From the NCBI GenBank assembly GCA_963773085.1, contig CAVYZS010000008.1, positions 124,001-188,000 on the forward strand: a DNA stretch of 64,000 nucleotides. Direction: 5' to 3'. The stretch comes from JAENVT01 sp963773085 (lineage in GTDB: Bacteria > Actinomycetota > Acidimicrobiia > Acidimicrobiales > Ilumatobacteraceae). The stretch's first letter is position 1. Every line of letters begins with the position of its first letter. Under the pieces are notes generated by a model. The model ran no database searches. It saw nothing but the letters and a program-made list of their open reading frames with translations, and was not told the DNA's origin. This document shows, in pieces, positions 47,275 to 55,036 of the stretch. A program made the position numbers and the translations under genes.

Positions 47275-48156
47275 TCAGCCGGCGAACAGCGGTTCGGGAA
47301 GCCCCTTCACGCCGGGCACCATCGTCAGCAGTGCGCCCGCCAAGGGCTGGCCCGGAGCAAGCGACACCGACCCACCGGTGCTGATCGACGTGATGTACAA
47401 GGTGTCGAGGTCGCGGCCACCGAAGGCGGGCATCGACGGCTTCTCGACCGGGAGATCGACGATCCGATCGACGTCACCGTTCGGCGTGGCGCGCAGCACC
47501 GCCCACCCATAGACGCACGCCACCCAGTAGCACCCGGCTTCGTCGACGCACGCCCCGTCGGGTCGACCCGGCAACGTGGAGAAGTCGAGGAACACCCGCT
47601 CGTTGCGCGGCAGCCCCGACTCGACGTCGTAGTCGTATGCCCACACCACATCGCGGGTGGTGTCGGCCCAGTACATCACCGACCCGTCAGGGCTGAAGGC
47701 GAGCCCGTTCGATACTCCGACACCGGTCCGGATCGCCTCGCTGCCGCCACCGGCCTCGACGCGATGGAGCATGCCGGCACGATCCCCGCTGTACGTCGGG
47801 TCGTCCATCGAGCCGACCCAGAACCTGCCGGCAGGGTCCGTCCGACCGTCGTTGAGCCGTGTTGCCACGTCATCCGCCTCGAGGACGGCGCGTGGCGTGA
47901 CCTGCCCGGTCGACCAGGTCAGGTCGACGAGTTGATGCTCCATCGAGACCAGCAGGCGGTCGGCGTCGTGCGTGAGCGCGAGGGAACCCGGCCGACCCGG
48001 GAGCACTCGGTGCTCGCTCCGTTGGTGGTCGGGGTCGTAGCGGTACACCAGGTGCGAATCGATGTCGATCCAGTAGAGGCAGCGGTCACGTCGGCTCCAC
48101 ACCGGGCACTCGCCGAGCAGAGCGCGGATGTCGAGCACCGGCTCGATGTCGCTCAC
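47275..48156 (-). CDS. SMP-30/gluconolactonase-family hydrolase
   Basis: A 293-aa six-bladed propeller enzyme. LGECPVWSRRDRCLYWIDIDSH has the metal-binding Glu, with RLNDGRTDPAGRFWVGSM, GVGVSNGLAFSPDG and DGACVDEAGCYWVA following. The family hydrolyses sugar lactones with a divalent metal. GTG 48156 overlaps the SDR stop by 4 bp, so the dehydrogenase and lactonase are translated together. Confidence 0.88.
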   Translation of the reverse strand: MSDIEPVLDIRALLGECPVWSRRDRCLYWIDIDSHLVYRYDPDHQRSEHRVLPGRPGSLALTHDADRLLVSMEHQLVDLTWSTGQVTPRAVLEADDVATRLNDGRTDPAGRFWVGSMDDPTYSGDRAGMLHRVEAGGGSEAIRTGVGVSNGLAFSPDGSVMYWADTTRDVVWAYDYDVESGLPRNERVFLDFSTLPGRPDGACVDEAGCYWVACVYGWAVLRATPNGDVDRIVDLPVEKPSMPAFGGRDLDTLYITSISTGGSVSLAPGQPLAGALLTMVPGVKGLPEPLFAG

Positions 48157-48980
48157 GACGGCGGCTTCTCGACGGCGATCACCGGGATCTTCTCGAACGC
48201 CTGGCCGAGCGCCTCGGGGCCCATGGCTGCGTACCCACCGTCGACGGCGAGGTCCGAGCCGGTCACGAACGATGCCCGGTCGGACAGGAGATACAGCACG
48301 GCATCGGCGATCTCGTCGGGATGGGCGAGGCGCCCGAGGGCTTGGAACTCGGCGGCGACCGAGTCGGCACGCTCTCGTGATCCGTAGCGGCGCTCGATGT
48401 TGCGACTCCACGTCCAGCCCGGAGAGACCGAGTTGACCCGGATCGAACGGCCGGCCAGTAGCTGGGCGGAGTTGCGGGTCAGGCCCAGCAGCGCCGACTT
48501 GGTCACCGGGTAGACGAGGCGATTCGGTTGCGAACGCTTGGCCGAGATCGAGGCGATGAGGACCACCGCGCCACCCCCACGCCGCTCCATGTGGGGCACA
48601 GCCTTCTCGATGAGCATCGCCGCCCCGATCACGTTGACATCGAACATGTGATGCCACTGCTCGCGCGTCGTGTCCATCTGCGAATCGTCGAAGGCGGCGG
48701 ATGCCGATACGACGAAGTCGAGACCGCCGAGCTCGGCAATGGCGGTGTCGATGAGCGCATCGAGATCGGCGTCACGCGTCACGTCGGTTCGCACGAACCG
48801 TGCTGATTCGCCCAGATCTCTGGCGACATCGCCACCGATCCGGTCGTCGAGATCGCCGAGCACGACACGTGCGCCGGCGGCCACCAATTTGCTGCAGATC
48901 GCCGTGCCGATGAACGACGCCGCACCGGTGACGACTGCGACCTTGCCGGCGAACTCGGTGCTCGAACCGTCGATGCTCAC
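48153..48980 (-). CDS. SDR family dehydrogenase
   Basis: A 275-aa short-chain dehydrogenase. Cofactor motif TGAASFIGTAI, NAD-type Asp in VLGDLDD, catalytic Ser in LIASISAKRS, and YPVTK as Tyr/Lys. A proline-glycine SPGWTWS and a C-terminal LAVDGGYAAMG match the classical type. With the overlapping lactonase, oxidation of a sugar to its lactone and then to the acid is a plausible pathway. AAGGAG precedes the ATG. Confidence 0.88.
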   Translation of the reverse strand: MSIDGSSTEFAGKVAVVTGAASFIGTAICSKLVAAGARVVLGDLDDRIGGDVARDLGESARFVRTDVTRDADLDALIDTAIAELGGLDFVVSASAAFDDSQMDTTREQWHHMFDVNVIGAAMLIEKAVPHMERRGGGAVVLIASISAKRSQPNRLVYPVTKSALLGLTRNSAQLLAGRSIRVNSVSPGWTWSRNIERRYGSRERADSVAAEFQALGRLAHPDEIADAVLYLLSDRASFVTGSDLAVDGGYAAMGPEALGQAFEKIPVIAVEKPPS

Positions 48981-49027
48981 GCTCCTTGGAAGATCTGGCG
49001 AGACCTCGAATGTAGCGGCCGGTAGAC

Positions 49028-49063
49028 AGCGAGGGCGGGGTCGCGAACGACCCCGCCCTCGCT
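49028..49063. terminator. Strong hairpin terminator
   Basis: Perfect 16-bp stem, AGCGAGGGCGGGGTCG against CGACCCCGCCCTCGCT, with a CGAA tetraloop, 13 bp after the phasin-like gene's stop on the minus strand. Confidence 0.8.
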
Positions 49064-49076
49064 GCGTGGAACTAGG

Positions 49077-49394
49077 TCAGGCTGCCTTGACGACCCTCTT
49101 GACGGGAGCCTTCGGCGTGTGCTGCGCCTTGGCCGGAGTCATTGCCTTCATCAGATTGCGTACGAAGACTGCTTGCTCGTCAACAACGCGCCGACGGAAC
49201 TTCAGTTGGCTGTCGACGAACTCCGTCATCGTGGGCACCTGGTCGAGAAACGCCCAATGCGGTTGCGCAGGAACGTAGTCGGCGACGGCCTCCATGGCCT
49301 TGCCGGTGAACTTGACGACGGGCTCCTCCACACGAGCAATCCCCGTCAGGTAAGCGTCCTGCCACTTCTTGATGGTGGTCATTGCGGTGGTCAT
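49077..49394 (-). CDS. Small phasin-like helical protein with Lys/Pro tail
   Basis: A 105-aa protein. Helical body TIKKWQDAYLTGIARVEEPVVKF, then VDSQLKFRRRVVDEQAVFVRNL, resembling the small amphipathic helical proteins annotated as phasin or granule-associated. The tail KAPVKRVVKAA is basic. GAAGGAGGTGGC is a strong ribosome binding site before ATG 49394. It has its own promoter and terminator, so it is likely well expressed. Confidence 0.65.
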   Translation of the reverse strand: MTTAMTTIKKWQDAYLTGIARVEEPVVKFTGKAMEAVADYVPAQPHWAFLDQVPTMTEFVDSQLKFRRRVVDEQAVFVRNLMKAMTPAKAQHTPKAPVKRVVKAA

Positions 49395-49453
49395 GCCGCC
49401 ACCTCCTTCGAGCCGCTGCGGGCTCATCGTGAGCCCTCGTTGGGCCCACTGTC

Positions 49454-49481
49454 AGGATACCGATTGTGCTAGCTTTTGCAA
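49454..49481 (-). promoter_or_regulatory. Putative promoter of phasin-like gene
   Basis: Minus strand TTGCAA (49476-49481), 16 nt, TATCCT (49454-49459). The best -35/-10 match I noticed in the window. Confidence 0.4.
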
Positions 49482-49508
49482 GCGTTCCGCGTGTGACAGT
49501 TAGCACTC

Positions 49509-50462
49509 GTGCTGACCGCTCACGAACGGATCGCGAGTCGCCGCCTTAGGCTGGATGCTCGGGGGCCGAGTGTCAGTGAATCGAGCGTGCTCGATGTACA
49601 GAGTGAAAGACGTGGTCGAGGTGTTGTCCGGTTGAGCGTCGACTCCGTGTTCCTCTTGGAACACGTTCCCGTGCCGGAGTGGCCCGATGGGCTCGAGGCG
49701 ACCGAGGTGCAGAACGTCTTCGGTGAACAAGCCGAATGGGGCTTCTCGATCCCGTGGACCTGTCAGGTTCTCGCCGCTCCCCGTTCACACCGGCCGATGC
49801 TCCATGCACCCGAGCCGGGCGACGACTTCGTGCCCGGTGCCCTCGCGTACTGGAGTTCCCTGCTGCACCTGCTCGTCTACGGCTTCGGATGGTCGCGCCC
49901 GGATCGTGGGTTGCGATGGTGGTACGACGCCGGCAAGCCCCTCGACGACCCGAAGCTGTCTCTCATCAGCGAGGTGTGGGACGCCGACGGGCAACTCGAC
50001 TGGTTCGCGGCGTGGCTGTGGACGACCGGAGGATGCTGCTACCTCGCTCGATCGGTCGGTACGACCGAGGACGTCCACATCAGGGTCGATCCTGAGTGGC
50101 TGCAAGGCGTCGAACGGCGGATCAGGGAGTCGCGAACGCCGTCGCCGTACGGTGCCGGGTCCGACCCACTGCACCTCACGGCGCACATCGACGGGCCGAT
50201 GCAACGGCACGTGCGCGGCCGTAGCCACCTCACACTGCATCCGTCGAATCGACGAACCGCGACGCTCGTCGTCGACTCGATGACCGGCTGGTACGGCGCA
50301 TTGCTCGACGACGCCGGCACGCTGCCCGGCCACGAGACCGGGCGCGCCTGGGAGGTCGACGTCGTCGTGCGTCCCGTTGGGTACCTCGGCACCTTCCGCC
50401 GCTCTCGTTCAACCGGTCTCTGGTACTCCGGTCGCCACCGGCATCATCTCGCCGGCAACTGA
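49509..50462 (+). CDS. Protein of unknown function
   Basis: A 317-aa frame without recognisable motifs. Trp-rich segments (WGFSIPWTCQVLAAPRSH, GLRWWYDAGKPLDDP, FAAWLWTTGGCCYLARS) and a C-terminal beta-rich part (TLVVDSMTGWYGALLDDAG). No signal peptide. The true start is uncertain: GTG 49509 is the first, and several in-frame GTGs lie between residues 20 and 45. It converges with the ADP-ribosylglycohydrolase gene. Confidence 0.55.
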   Translation: MLTAHERIASRRLRLDARGPSVSESSVLDVQSERRGRGVVRLSVDSVFLLEHVPVPEWPDGLEATEVQNVFGEQAEWGFSIPWTCQVLAAPRSHRPMLHAPEPGDDFVPGALAYWSSLLHLLVYGFGWSRPDRGLRWWYDAGKPLDDPKLSLISEVWDADGQLDWFAAWLWTTGGCCYLARSVGTTEDVHIRVDPEWLQGVERRIRESRTPSPYGAGSDPLHLTAHIDGPMQRHVRGRSHLTLHPSNRRTATLVVDSMTGWYGALLDDAGTLPGHETGRAWEVDVVVRPVGYLGTFRRSRSTGLWYSGRHRHHLAGN

Positions 50463-50473
50463 CCCGACGCAGC

Positions 50474-51889
50474 TCAACTGCGGTCGCGCCGCCGTAACTC
50501 GGCGAGGAACGCGGCGTTGTTGTAGTGGGCGACGGGCCAGGCCTCGGCCAGCACTGCCTGAGCCTCGGTGAGCGAGCGACCGTGTCGAATCATGTGTGCG
50601 GCCAGGATGAACGCGGTTCGGCTGTGTCCGAAGAGGCAGTGGACCACCACCTGGCCACCATCTGCCACCAGGGCGTCGATCGAGTCGAGCACATCGTCGA
50701 CAACGGCAGCCAGCGAGGGGTTGTGGTCGCTGTCCTGGTCGATGAGGTACGCCTCGCGTCGGATCGGCCGGCGCATCGACTGATCGATGCGGCACAGCGA
50801 GACGACCGCCCAATCGTCGGGAACGGTGCGCGCCCCGCTGCGGTTGCCGGCCCACAGACCCGGCACGATCTCTCGCGGTTCGAGCACGGGTTCGTCGCCG
50901 GGATCGGGTGGCGACGGATGGCCCAGCAACGACAGCGCCAACTCCTGGAGCGCGAGGTGGTCGTAATGTCGCGCCTTGCCATCGACGCCGGTCACCTGAC
51001 CATGGACGTAGGTGACCCATCGTGTCGGGATGTCCTGGATGCCGAACTTGGCGCCTGCCAACGCCCCGGCGACGGCGGCGACGGAATCGGTGTCCTTGCC
51101 CAGATCGATCACCGCTGTGACGACCTCGGCGAAGGTATCGAACCGACGCAGCGCCCACACCGCCTGCGCCAAGGCACCCATCGCCGAGCCGTTGCCCGGT
51201 CCGCCGGCGTCGGGCGTCCATGTCGATGCCAGCAGCGGCTCGTACACAGACCTGAACTCGTCGGGCAGCAACGCCACGACAGAGTCGACCGCGTCGACCG
51301 GATCGTCTCCGTCGAGCGCCACCCGGATGAGTTCGTGCTGGATCGCCACCGCCCACAGGCACAGCGGATCGGCATGCGTCACCGCCGACAGTTGCAGTGC
51401 TGCATCGACCGTCGCCTCACGGCCGTCGGCGGCGAAGAACACGGCACCGGCCGCGGCGCGCATGAGCGAGCCGTTGCCCGCTGTGCTGCGACCGCCGCGC
51501 AACCGCATCACCTCACGCGCCGCGTCTGCCGCGGGAAGGGGTGATGCAAGCACCTCGCGCGTCAGGTTGCCGACGTCCTTGGCGTCGTGGCCCCACGCTC
51601 GGAAGCGGGTCAACTGGTCGTAGGCATCGATGCCGTTGCGGGCCAGCAGGCTCTCGGCGACGATCACGCCCATCTCGGTGTCGTCGGTGAACTGACCCGG
51701 TTCCCAGATGTGGTTGCCGACCATCTCGCCGACACCGCCGTGGACCGGTCGAGGAAATCTCGACGAGTACTCGCCCGCCGATCCGAACTCGAACGGCGCG
51801 CCGAGGGCGTCACCGACCGCTGATCCGACGATGCACCCCACCGCCCGTTGCCTACCGACCGTCGACTGCAAACGACTCATCCTCACCAC
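50474..51889 (-). CDS. ADP-ribosylglycohydrolase fused to dual-specificity phosphatase
   Basis: A 471-aa two-domain enzyme. Residues about 10-320 form an ADP-ribosylglycohydrolase: GCIVGSAVGDALGAPFEF, metal motif FTDDTEMG, and the second metal site GKDTDSVAAVAGALAGA. From about 340 a dual-specificity phosphatase-like domain follows, with the P-loop VHCLFGHSRTA giving catalytic Cys and Arg, and general-acid candidates upstream (DQDSDHNP). It may remove ADP-ribose and a phosphate from one target. Start GTG 51889 is flexible (ATG 51880). Confidence 0.85.
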   Translation of the reverse strand: MVRMSRLQSTVGRQRAVGCIVGSAVGDALGAPFEFGSAGEYSSRFPRPVHGGVGEMVGNHIWEPGQFTDDTEMGVIVAESLLARNGIDAYDQLTRFRAWGHDAKDVGNLTREVLASPLPAADAAREVMRLRGGRSTAGNGSLMRAAAGAVFFAADGREATVDAALQLSAVTHADPLCLWAVAIQHELIRVALDGDDPVDAVDSVVALLPDEFRSVYEPLLASTWTPDAGGPGNGSAMGALAQAVWALRRFDTFAEVVTAVIDLGKDTDSVAAVAGALAGAKFGIQDIPTRWVTYVHGQVTGVDGKARHYDHLALQELALSLLGHPSPPDPGDEPVLEPREIVPGLWAGNRSGARTVPDDWAVVSLCRIDQSMRRPIRREAYLIDQDSDHNPSLAAVVDDVLDSIDALVADGGQVVVHCLFGHSRTAFILAAHMIRHGRSLTEAQAVLAEAWPVAHYNNAAFLAELRRRDRS

Positions 51890-51905
51890 TTCCTTCGAAC
51901 GCCCC

Positions 51906-51911
51906 TAGTCT
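51906..51911 (+). promoter_or_regulatory. -10 element of dehydrogenase gene
   Basis: TAGTCT, 9 nt, then GTG at 51921. Confidence 0.4.
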
Positions 51912-51920
51912 GCTTGGCGC

Positions 51921-52862
51921 GTGGCACGATCTCCTCCAGTGGAACAGCGAATCGGTCATGTGGCGTTGCTCGGGGTCGGGACGCTGGGTTCGATCTTCGC
52001 CCATCGCCTGCTGGACGTCGGAGTGGGGTTGACGTTGTTCGATCTCGACGATCGCCGGGTCGCGCCCTTCATCGGTCGCGGGGCGCGTGTAGCCGCCGAC
52101 GTGAACGATCTCGTACGCGACGCCGACACAGTGCTGGTCTCGCTGCCGCATCCGGAAGCGATCACTCGAGCCGTGCTGGGTCGAACGGGCCTGATCGCCG
52201 CGTGCCGCCCCGGCATGTTGATCGTCGACACCTCGACCATCGACCCGATGACCGCGCGGGAGGTCGAGCGTGAGGCCGCACGTGTCTCCGTCGACTACCT
52301 GGAAGCGCCGCTCAGCGGTGGCGACGAGGAGGGTTCGGGCGTCGATGCTGCCCGCGCCGGAGCAGTGACGTTCATCTGCGGTGGATTGGCGTCGACCGTC
52401 GATCGGGCGCGTCCGCTGCTGCAAGTGCTCGGCCGTCACGTGTTGCACGTGGGTGCCGCCGGCGATGGTGCCACGGCGAAATTGGTGTCGAACCACATGG
52501 CGGGGTTGCACAACCTCGTCGCGTCCGAAGCACTAGCCGTCGGTCGTGCCGCTGGTTTGTCGGTGGAGACGATGCTCGCCGTGTTCCGCCACACCGACGC
52601 GCAGAGTTACTGGTTGTTCAACTACCTCGCTCCACGACTCGCCCGCGGCGATTTCGACGACGGCTTCTCGATCGACCTGCAGCACAAGGATCACCGTTTG
52701 CTCGGTGAGTTGGCAGTGCGGCACGGTGCCGTCACACCGCTGAATGACCTGGCGATGCAGTTGTACGAGGCGATGCGTGCCGAGGGCCTGGGCCGCAAGG
52801 ATCTCACCGAGGCCGCCAACGTGGCCAGCGAACAGGCTGGGTTGAGCCGCTTCGATCGCTAA
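51921..52862 (+). CDS. 3-hydroxyisobutyrate dehydrogenase-family NAD(P) oxidoreductase
   Basis: A 313-aa beta-hydroxyacid dehydrogenase. Nucleotide fold VALLGVGTLGSIFAHRLLDVG, substrate motif YLEAPLSGGDEEGSG, and the catalytic Lys in DGATAKLVSNHM. The C-terminal QHKDHRLLGELA fits the family. The substrate is a small 3-hydroxyacid, not identifiable. Its TAA stop overlaps the -10 of the next gene. Confidence 0.85.
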   Translation: MARSPPVEQRIGHVALLGVGTLGSIFAHRLLDVGVGLTLFDLDDRRVAPFIGRGARVAADVNDLVRDADTVLVSLPHPEAITRAVLGRTGLIAACRPGMLIVDTSTIDPMTAREVEREAARVSVDYLEAPLSGGDEEGSGVDAARAGAVTFICGGLASTVDRARPLLQVLGRHVLHVGAAGDGATAKLVSNHMAGLHNLVASEALAVGRAAGLSVETMLAVFRHTDAQSYWLFNYLAPRLARGDFDDGFSIDLQHKDHRLLGELAVRHGAVTPLNDLAMQLYEAMRAEGLGRKDLTEAANVASEQAGLSRFDR

Positions 52863-52865
52863 TCT
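52860..52865 (+). promoter_or_regulatory. -10 element of PhyH-like gene
   Basis: TAATCT, then cgcctt, then GTG at 52872. Leaderless layout, using the upstream stop codon as the first three bases. Confidence 0.5.
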
Positions 52866-52871
52866 CGCCTT

Positions 52872-53696
52872 GTGATCCTCGACGCAGATCAGCTCGACGT
52901 CTTCCACCGCGACGGTGTGATCGCCATCCCAGGTGTGTTCTCCGGTGACGAGGTCGACGCAATCACGGCGTGTCTGCCGCGACTGTTCGACGAGCGCTGT
53001 CCCGGAGAACTTCCGCGAACGATCCAGCGATGTCGTGCGCACTGCGATGGGATTGCATCTCCGCGACCCGCTGTTCGCCCGGCTGGTTCGCGACCCACGC
53101 CTGGTCACACCTGCCCGGCAGATCCTCGACGACGACGACCTGTACATCCAGCAGGTCAAGGTCAACGCCAAGGAAGCCTTCACCGGCGAGCAGTGGCAAT
53201 GGCACTACGACTTCGCCACGCATCACCGCGAAGACGGCGTGCCCGAGCCCCTCGCGCTCAACCTGCACATCTTTCTCGACGAGGTGACTGAGTTCAACGG
53301 TCCACTGATCTTCATCCCCGGGTCGCATCGCGACGGCCCGGCACCCACCGCGCTCGACACCACCACGACCAGCTATCCGTTGTGGACCGTCGCGCCGGAG
53401 GTCGTCAAGCCCCTCGCCGAGCGGGCGGGTTGTACTGCCCGAAAGGCCCGCCTGGCACCGTGTTGATCTTCGGCGACTCGATGGTGCACAGTTCGCCGCC
53501 GAACATGTCGCCGTGGGACCGGCGGATCTTCTCACTGATCCTCAATCCGGTACGCAACCAACAGACCACGTTCGGGCGACCTGATCACCAACATCACCGC
53601 GACTTCACGCCGGTGCAGTTACTCGAGGCCATTCAAGAACATTCGCAGGTGATGAACGTCCACCCGGTGGTGCCAACGGGCTTCCTGACGACGTGA
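52872..53696 (+). CDS. Phytanoyl-CoA dioxygenase (PhyH)-family protein, frameshifted twice
   Basis: About 275 aa after two corrections: an extra base near 53000 and a missing base near 53430. Reads as MILDADQLDVFHRDGVIAIPGVFSGDEVDAI, then RERSSDVVRTAMGLHLRDPLFA, then EQWQWHYDFATHH with the iron ligands His and Asp. The last part, GTVLIFGDSMVHSSPPNMSPWDRRI, holds the distal His and the 2-oxoglutarate Arg. Fe(II)/2-oxoglutarate hydroxylase, substrate unknown; such enzymes also modify ectoine or natural products. Confidence 0.8.
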
Positions 53697-53752
53697 CACG
53701 TTCTCGTACCGGAACACGTGCCCACGCACTTGAACGCGGTTCGTCAGGAAGC
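53680..53752. repeat. 12-bp inverted repeat at end of PhyH gene
   Basis: GCTTCCTGACGA (53680-53691) and TCGTCAGGAAGC (53741-53752), exact, 49 bp apart. The left arm is within the last PhyH codons. Could form a large hairpin terminator or mark a rearrangement. Confidence 0.6.
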
Positions 53753-53754
53753 AT

Positions 53755-53773
53755 CGTGCTGGCAAGGAGCACG
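53755..53773. terminator. Hairpin between convergent genes
   Basis: CGTGCT-GGCAAGG-AGCACG. A 6-bp stem in the 104-bp gap between the PhyH stop and the stop of the opposite gene. Confidence 0.4.
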
Positions 53774-53800
53774 GAATGTCAACGACCCTACGCCACGTGC

Positions 53801-54865
53801 CTACCGGAGCAGATCGAGCAGGCGAGTGGCCCGCCGGTCGAGGTCGACGAGCGGCAGCGGCTCGGCAATGTCGGGGGCGACATCGACCACCGCGGCCGTC
53901 GACTCGGGTGTGAAGTGGATGGTGCCGTCGTCGTCGACATGGTCGACGCCGTCGCCCCGCCCGGAGCGCTGGCAATGGGCGATGCAGTCGGCGAGGTCCA
54001 CTCCCGCCGGCAGGTCGAGGTCGATGTGTCCGTTGTCGATCTGCACCGGGTAACCGCCGGGGAGACCGAACGGTGACGGCGTCGACCAGCGCAACGGCTC
54101 TGCGCCGGGTAGGAGCGCAAGCAGCACTGGCAACGCCGCGGCGGCAGTGACTGCGTTGTAGCGAATGCCAGGGGCCATCGGCGGAGCCTGGTAGGCGAGC
54201 TGGTCGCGCCGCTCGGCGAGTTCGCCGAGCCACACGATCGGTCCGCTCGTAGGGTCGGTCGGCGGCGTCGACTGCATCACGCCGTAGACGTGGTGATGTT
54301 GGCCGACGACGCGCAGCAGTGGCAGTTCGGCATCGGGTCCGCCTTCGGACCTGAGTGCGGAACGGACCCGCAACATGAGCATCGAGACGTTGCCCAGGCC
54401 AATGGTCGGCGCGAGGCCGATCATCTGCAGTATCGGATGCGTCAGATCGGGAAGGGAGATGTTGGCAACCGGGCCCTCGTAGCCCACCGCGTGGACGGCA
54501 CGCATGACGCTCAGCAGCACCGGGAGTTGCAGAGGCAACCGCAGCCCGAGCCCCGCAGCAGCGATCGCGACGGCGACGGGGTCGTCGCGCCCGACGAGCG
54601 CCCACGGGCTCTGAAGCGCGGACGCCTGGATCACGAGGTCGGGTTGGGCGCGGCGTAGGAGTGCTTCGACGTCGCCCTGTCGACGAGCGTCCAACGTTTC
54701 GGCGCGAACGATGCAGTCGTACGCACTGGCGATGGCTGCTGCTTTGGCGCCGACCTCTGATGAGGTGTCGGTGAGCACCAGTTCGCGGACGCGGCCGGAG
54801 GCAGCCAACCCGGCGGCGAAGCGATCGCCCATGTCGCCCGTGCCGATGATCAGGACCCGTGTCAC
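53801..54865 (-). CDS. Rossmann-fold protein of unknown function
   Basis: A 354-aa protein with an N-terminal NAD(P)-binding fold MTRVLIIGTGDMGDRFAAGL, then DLVIQASALQSPWALVG in the manner of saccharopine or dihydrodipicolinate reductase-like proteins. The C-terminal 150 residues (VGQHHHVYGVMQSTPP, PLRWSTPSPFGLPGGYPVQI) are unassigned. Possibly a dehydrogenase of an opine or amino-acid derivative. Start GTG 54865 has TAGGTT 6 nt upstream. Confidence 0.7.
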   Translation of the reverse strand: MTRVLIIGTGDMGDRFAAGLAASGRVRELVLTDTSSEVGAKAAAIASAYDCIVRAETLDARRQGDVEALLRRAQPDLVIQASALQSPWALVGRDDPVAVAIAAAGLGLRLPLQLPVLLSVMRAVHAVGYEGPVANISLPDLTHPILQMIGLAPTIGLGNVSMLMLRVRSALRSEGGPDAELPLLRVVGQHHHVYGVMQSTPPTDPTSGPIVWLGELAERRDQLAYQAPPMAPGIRYNAVTAAAALPVLLALLPGAEPLRWSTPSPFGLPGGYPVQIDNGHIDLDLPAGVDLADCIAHCQRSGRGDGVDHVDDDGTIHFTPESTAAVVDVAPDIAEPLPLVDLDRRATRLLDLLR

Positions 54866-54871
54866 CGCCCC

Positions 54872-54877
54872 AACCTA
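54872..54877 (-). promoter_or_regulatory. -10 element of Rossmann-fold gene
   Basis: Minus-strand TAGGTT, 6 nt, then GTG at 54865. Leaderless layout. Confidence 0.5.
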
Positions 54878-54922
54878 GCGGTCCCGGGCGTTACCCTCGG
54901 CTACCGCGTCACACCCCTTTCG

Positions 54923-54928
54923 TAGACT
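54923..54928 (+). promoter_or_regulatory. -10 element of 33-residue ORF
   Basis: TAGACT, then gtatcc, then ATG at 54935. Leaderless layout. GTATCCA-type heptamers recur three times in the next 45 bp. Confidence 0.5.
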
Positions 54929-54934
54929 GTATCC

Positions 54935-55036
54935 ATGCCCTCCGACGTCAAGTATCCAGTTGTATCCAGGAGGGCAACGGAGGTTGCCAGGATGTCGCGT
55001 AGCTGCTCATTCGGCGAGCGAAAGTCGGAAGTGTGA
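54935..55036 (+). CDS. 33-residue leaderless ORF upstream of AAA ATPase
   Basis: MPSDVKYPVVSRRATEVARM followed by 13 more residues, ending with TGA at 55034-55036, which overlaps the first ATPase start codon (GTG 55033). The start has a -10 hexamer exactly 6 nt upstream. It is either a translated upstream ORF controlling the ATPase, or the real N-terminus of the ATPase cut off by an extra base between 55003 and 55033 (frame +1 would join). No family recognised. Confidence 0.45.
   Translation: MPSDVKYPVVSRRATEVARMSRSCSFGERKSEV

Noticed and set aside
53382..53696. Separate small gene at the end of the PhyH region
   Set aside because: Its sequence is the natural C-terminal third of the PhyH domain (distal His and Arg), so it belongs to the frame-broken PhyH gene.
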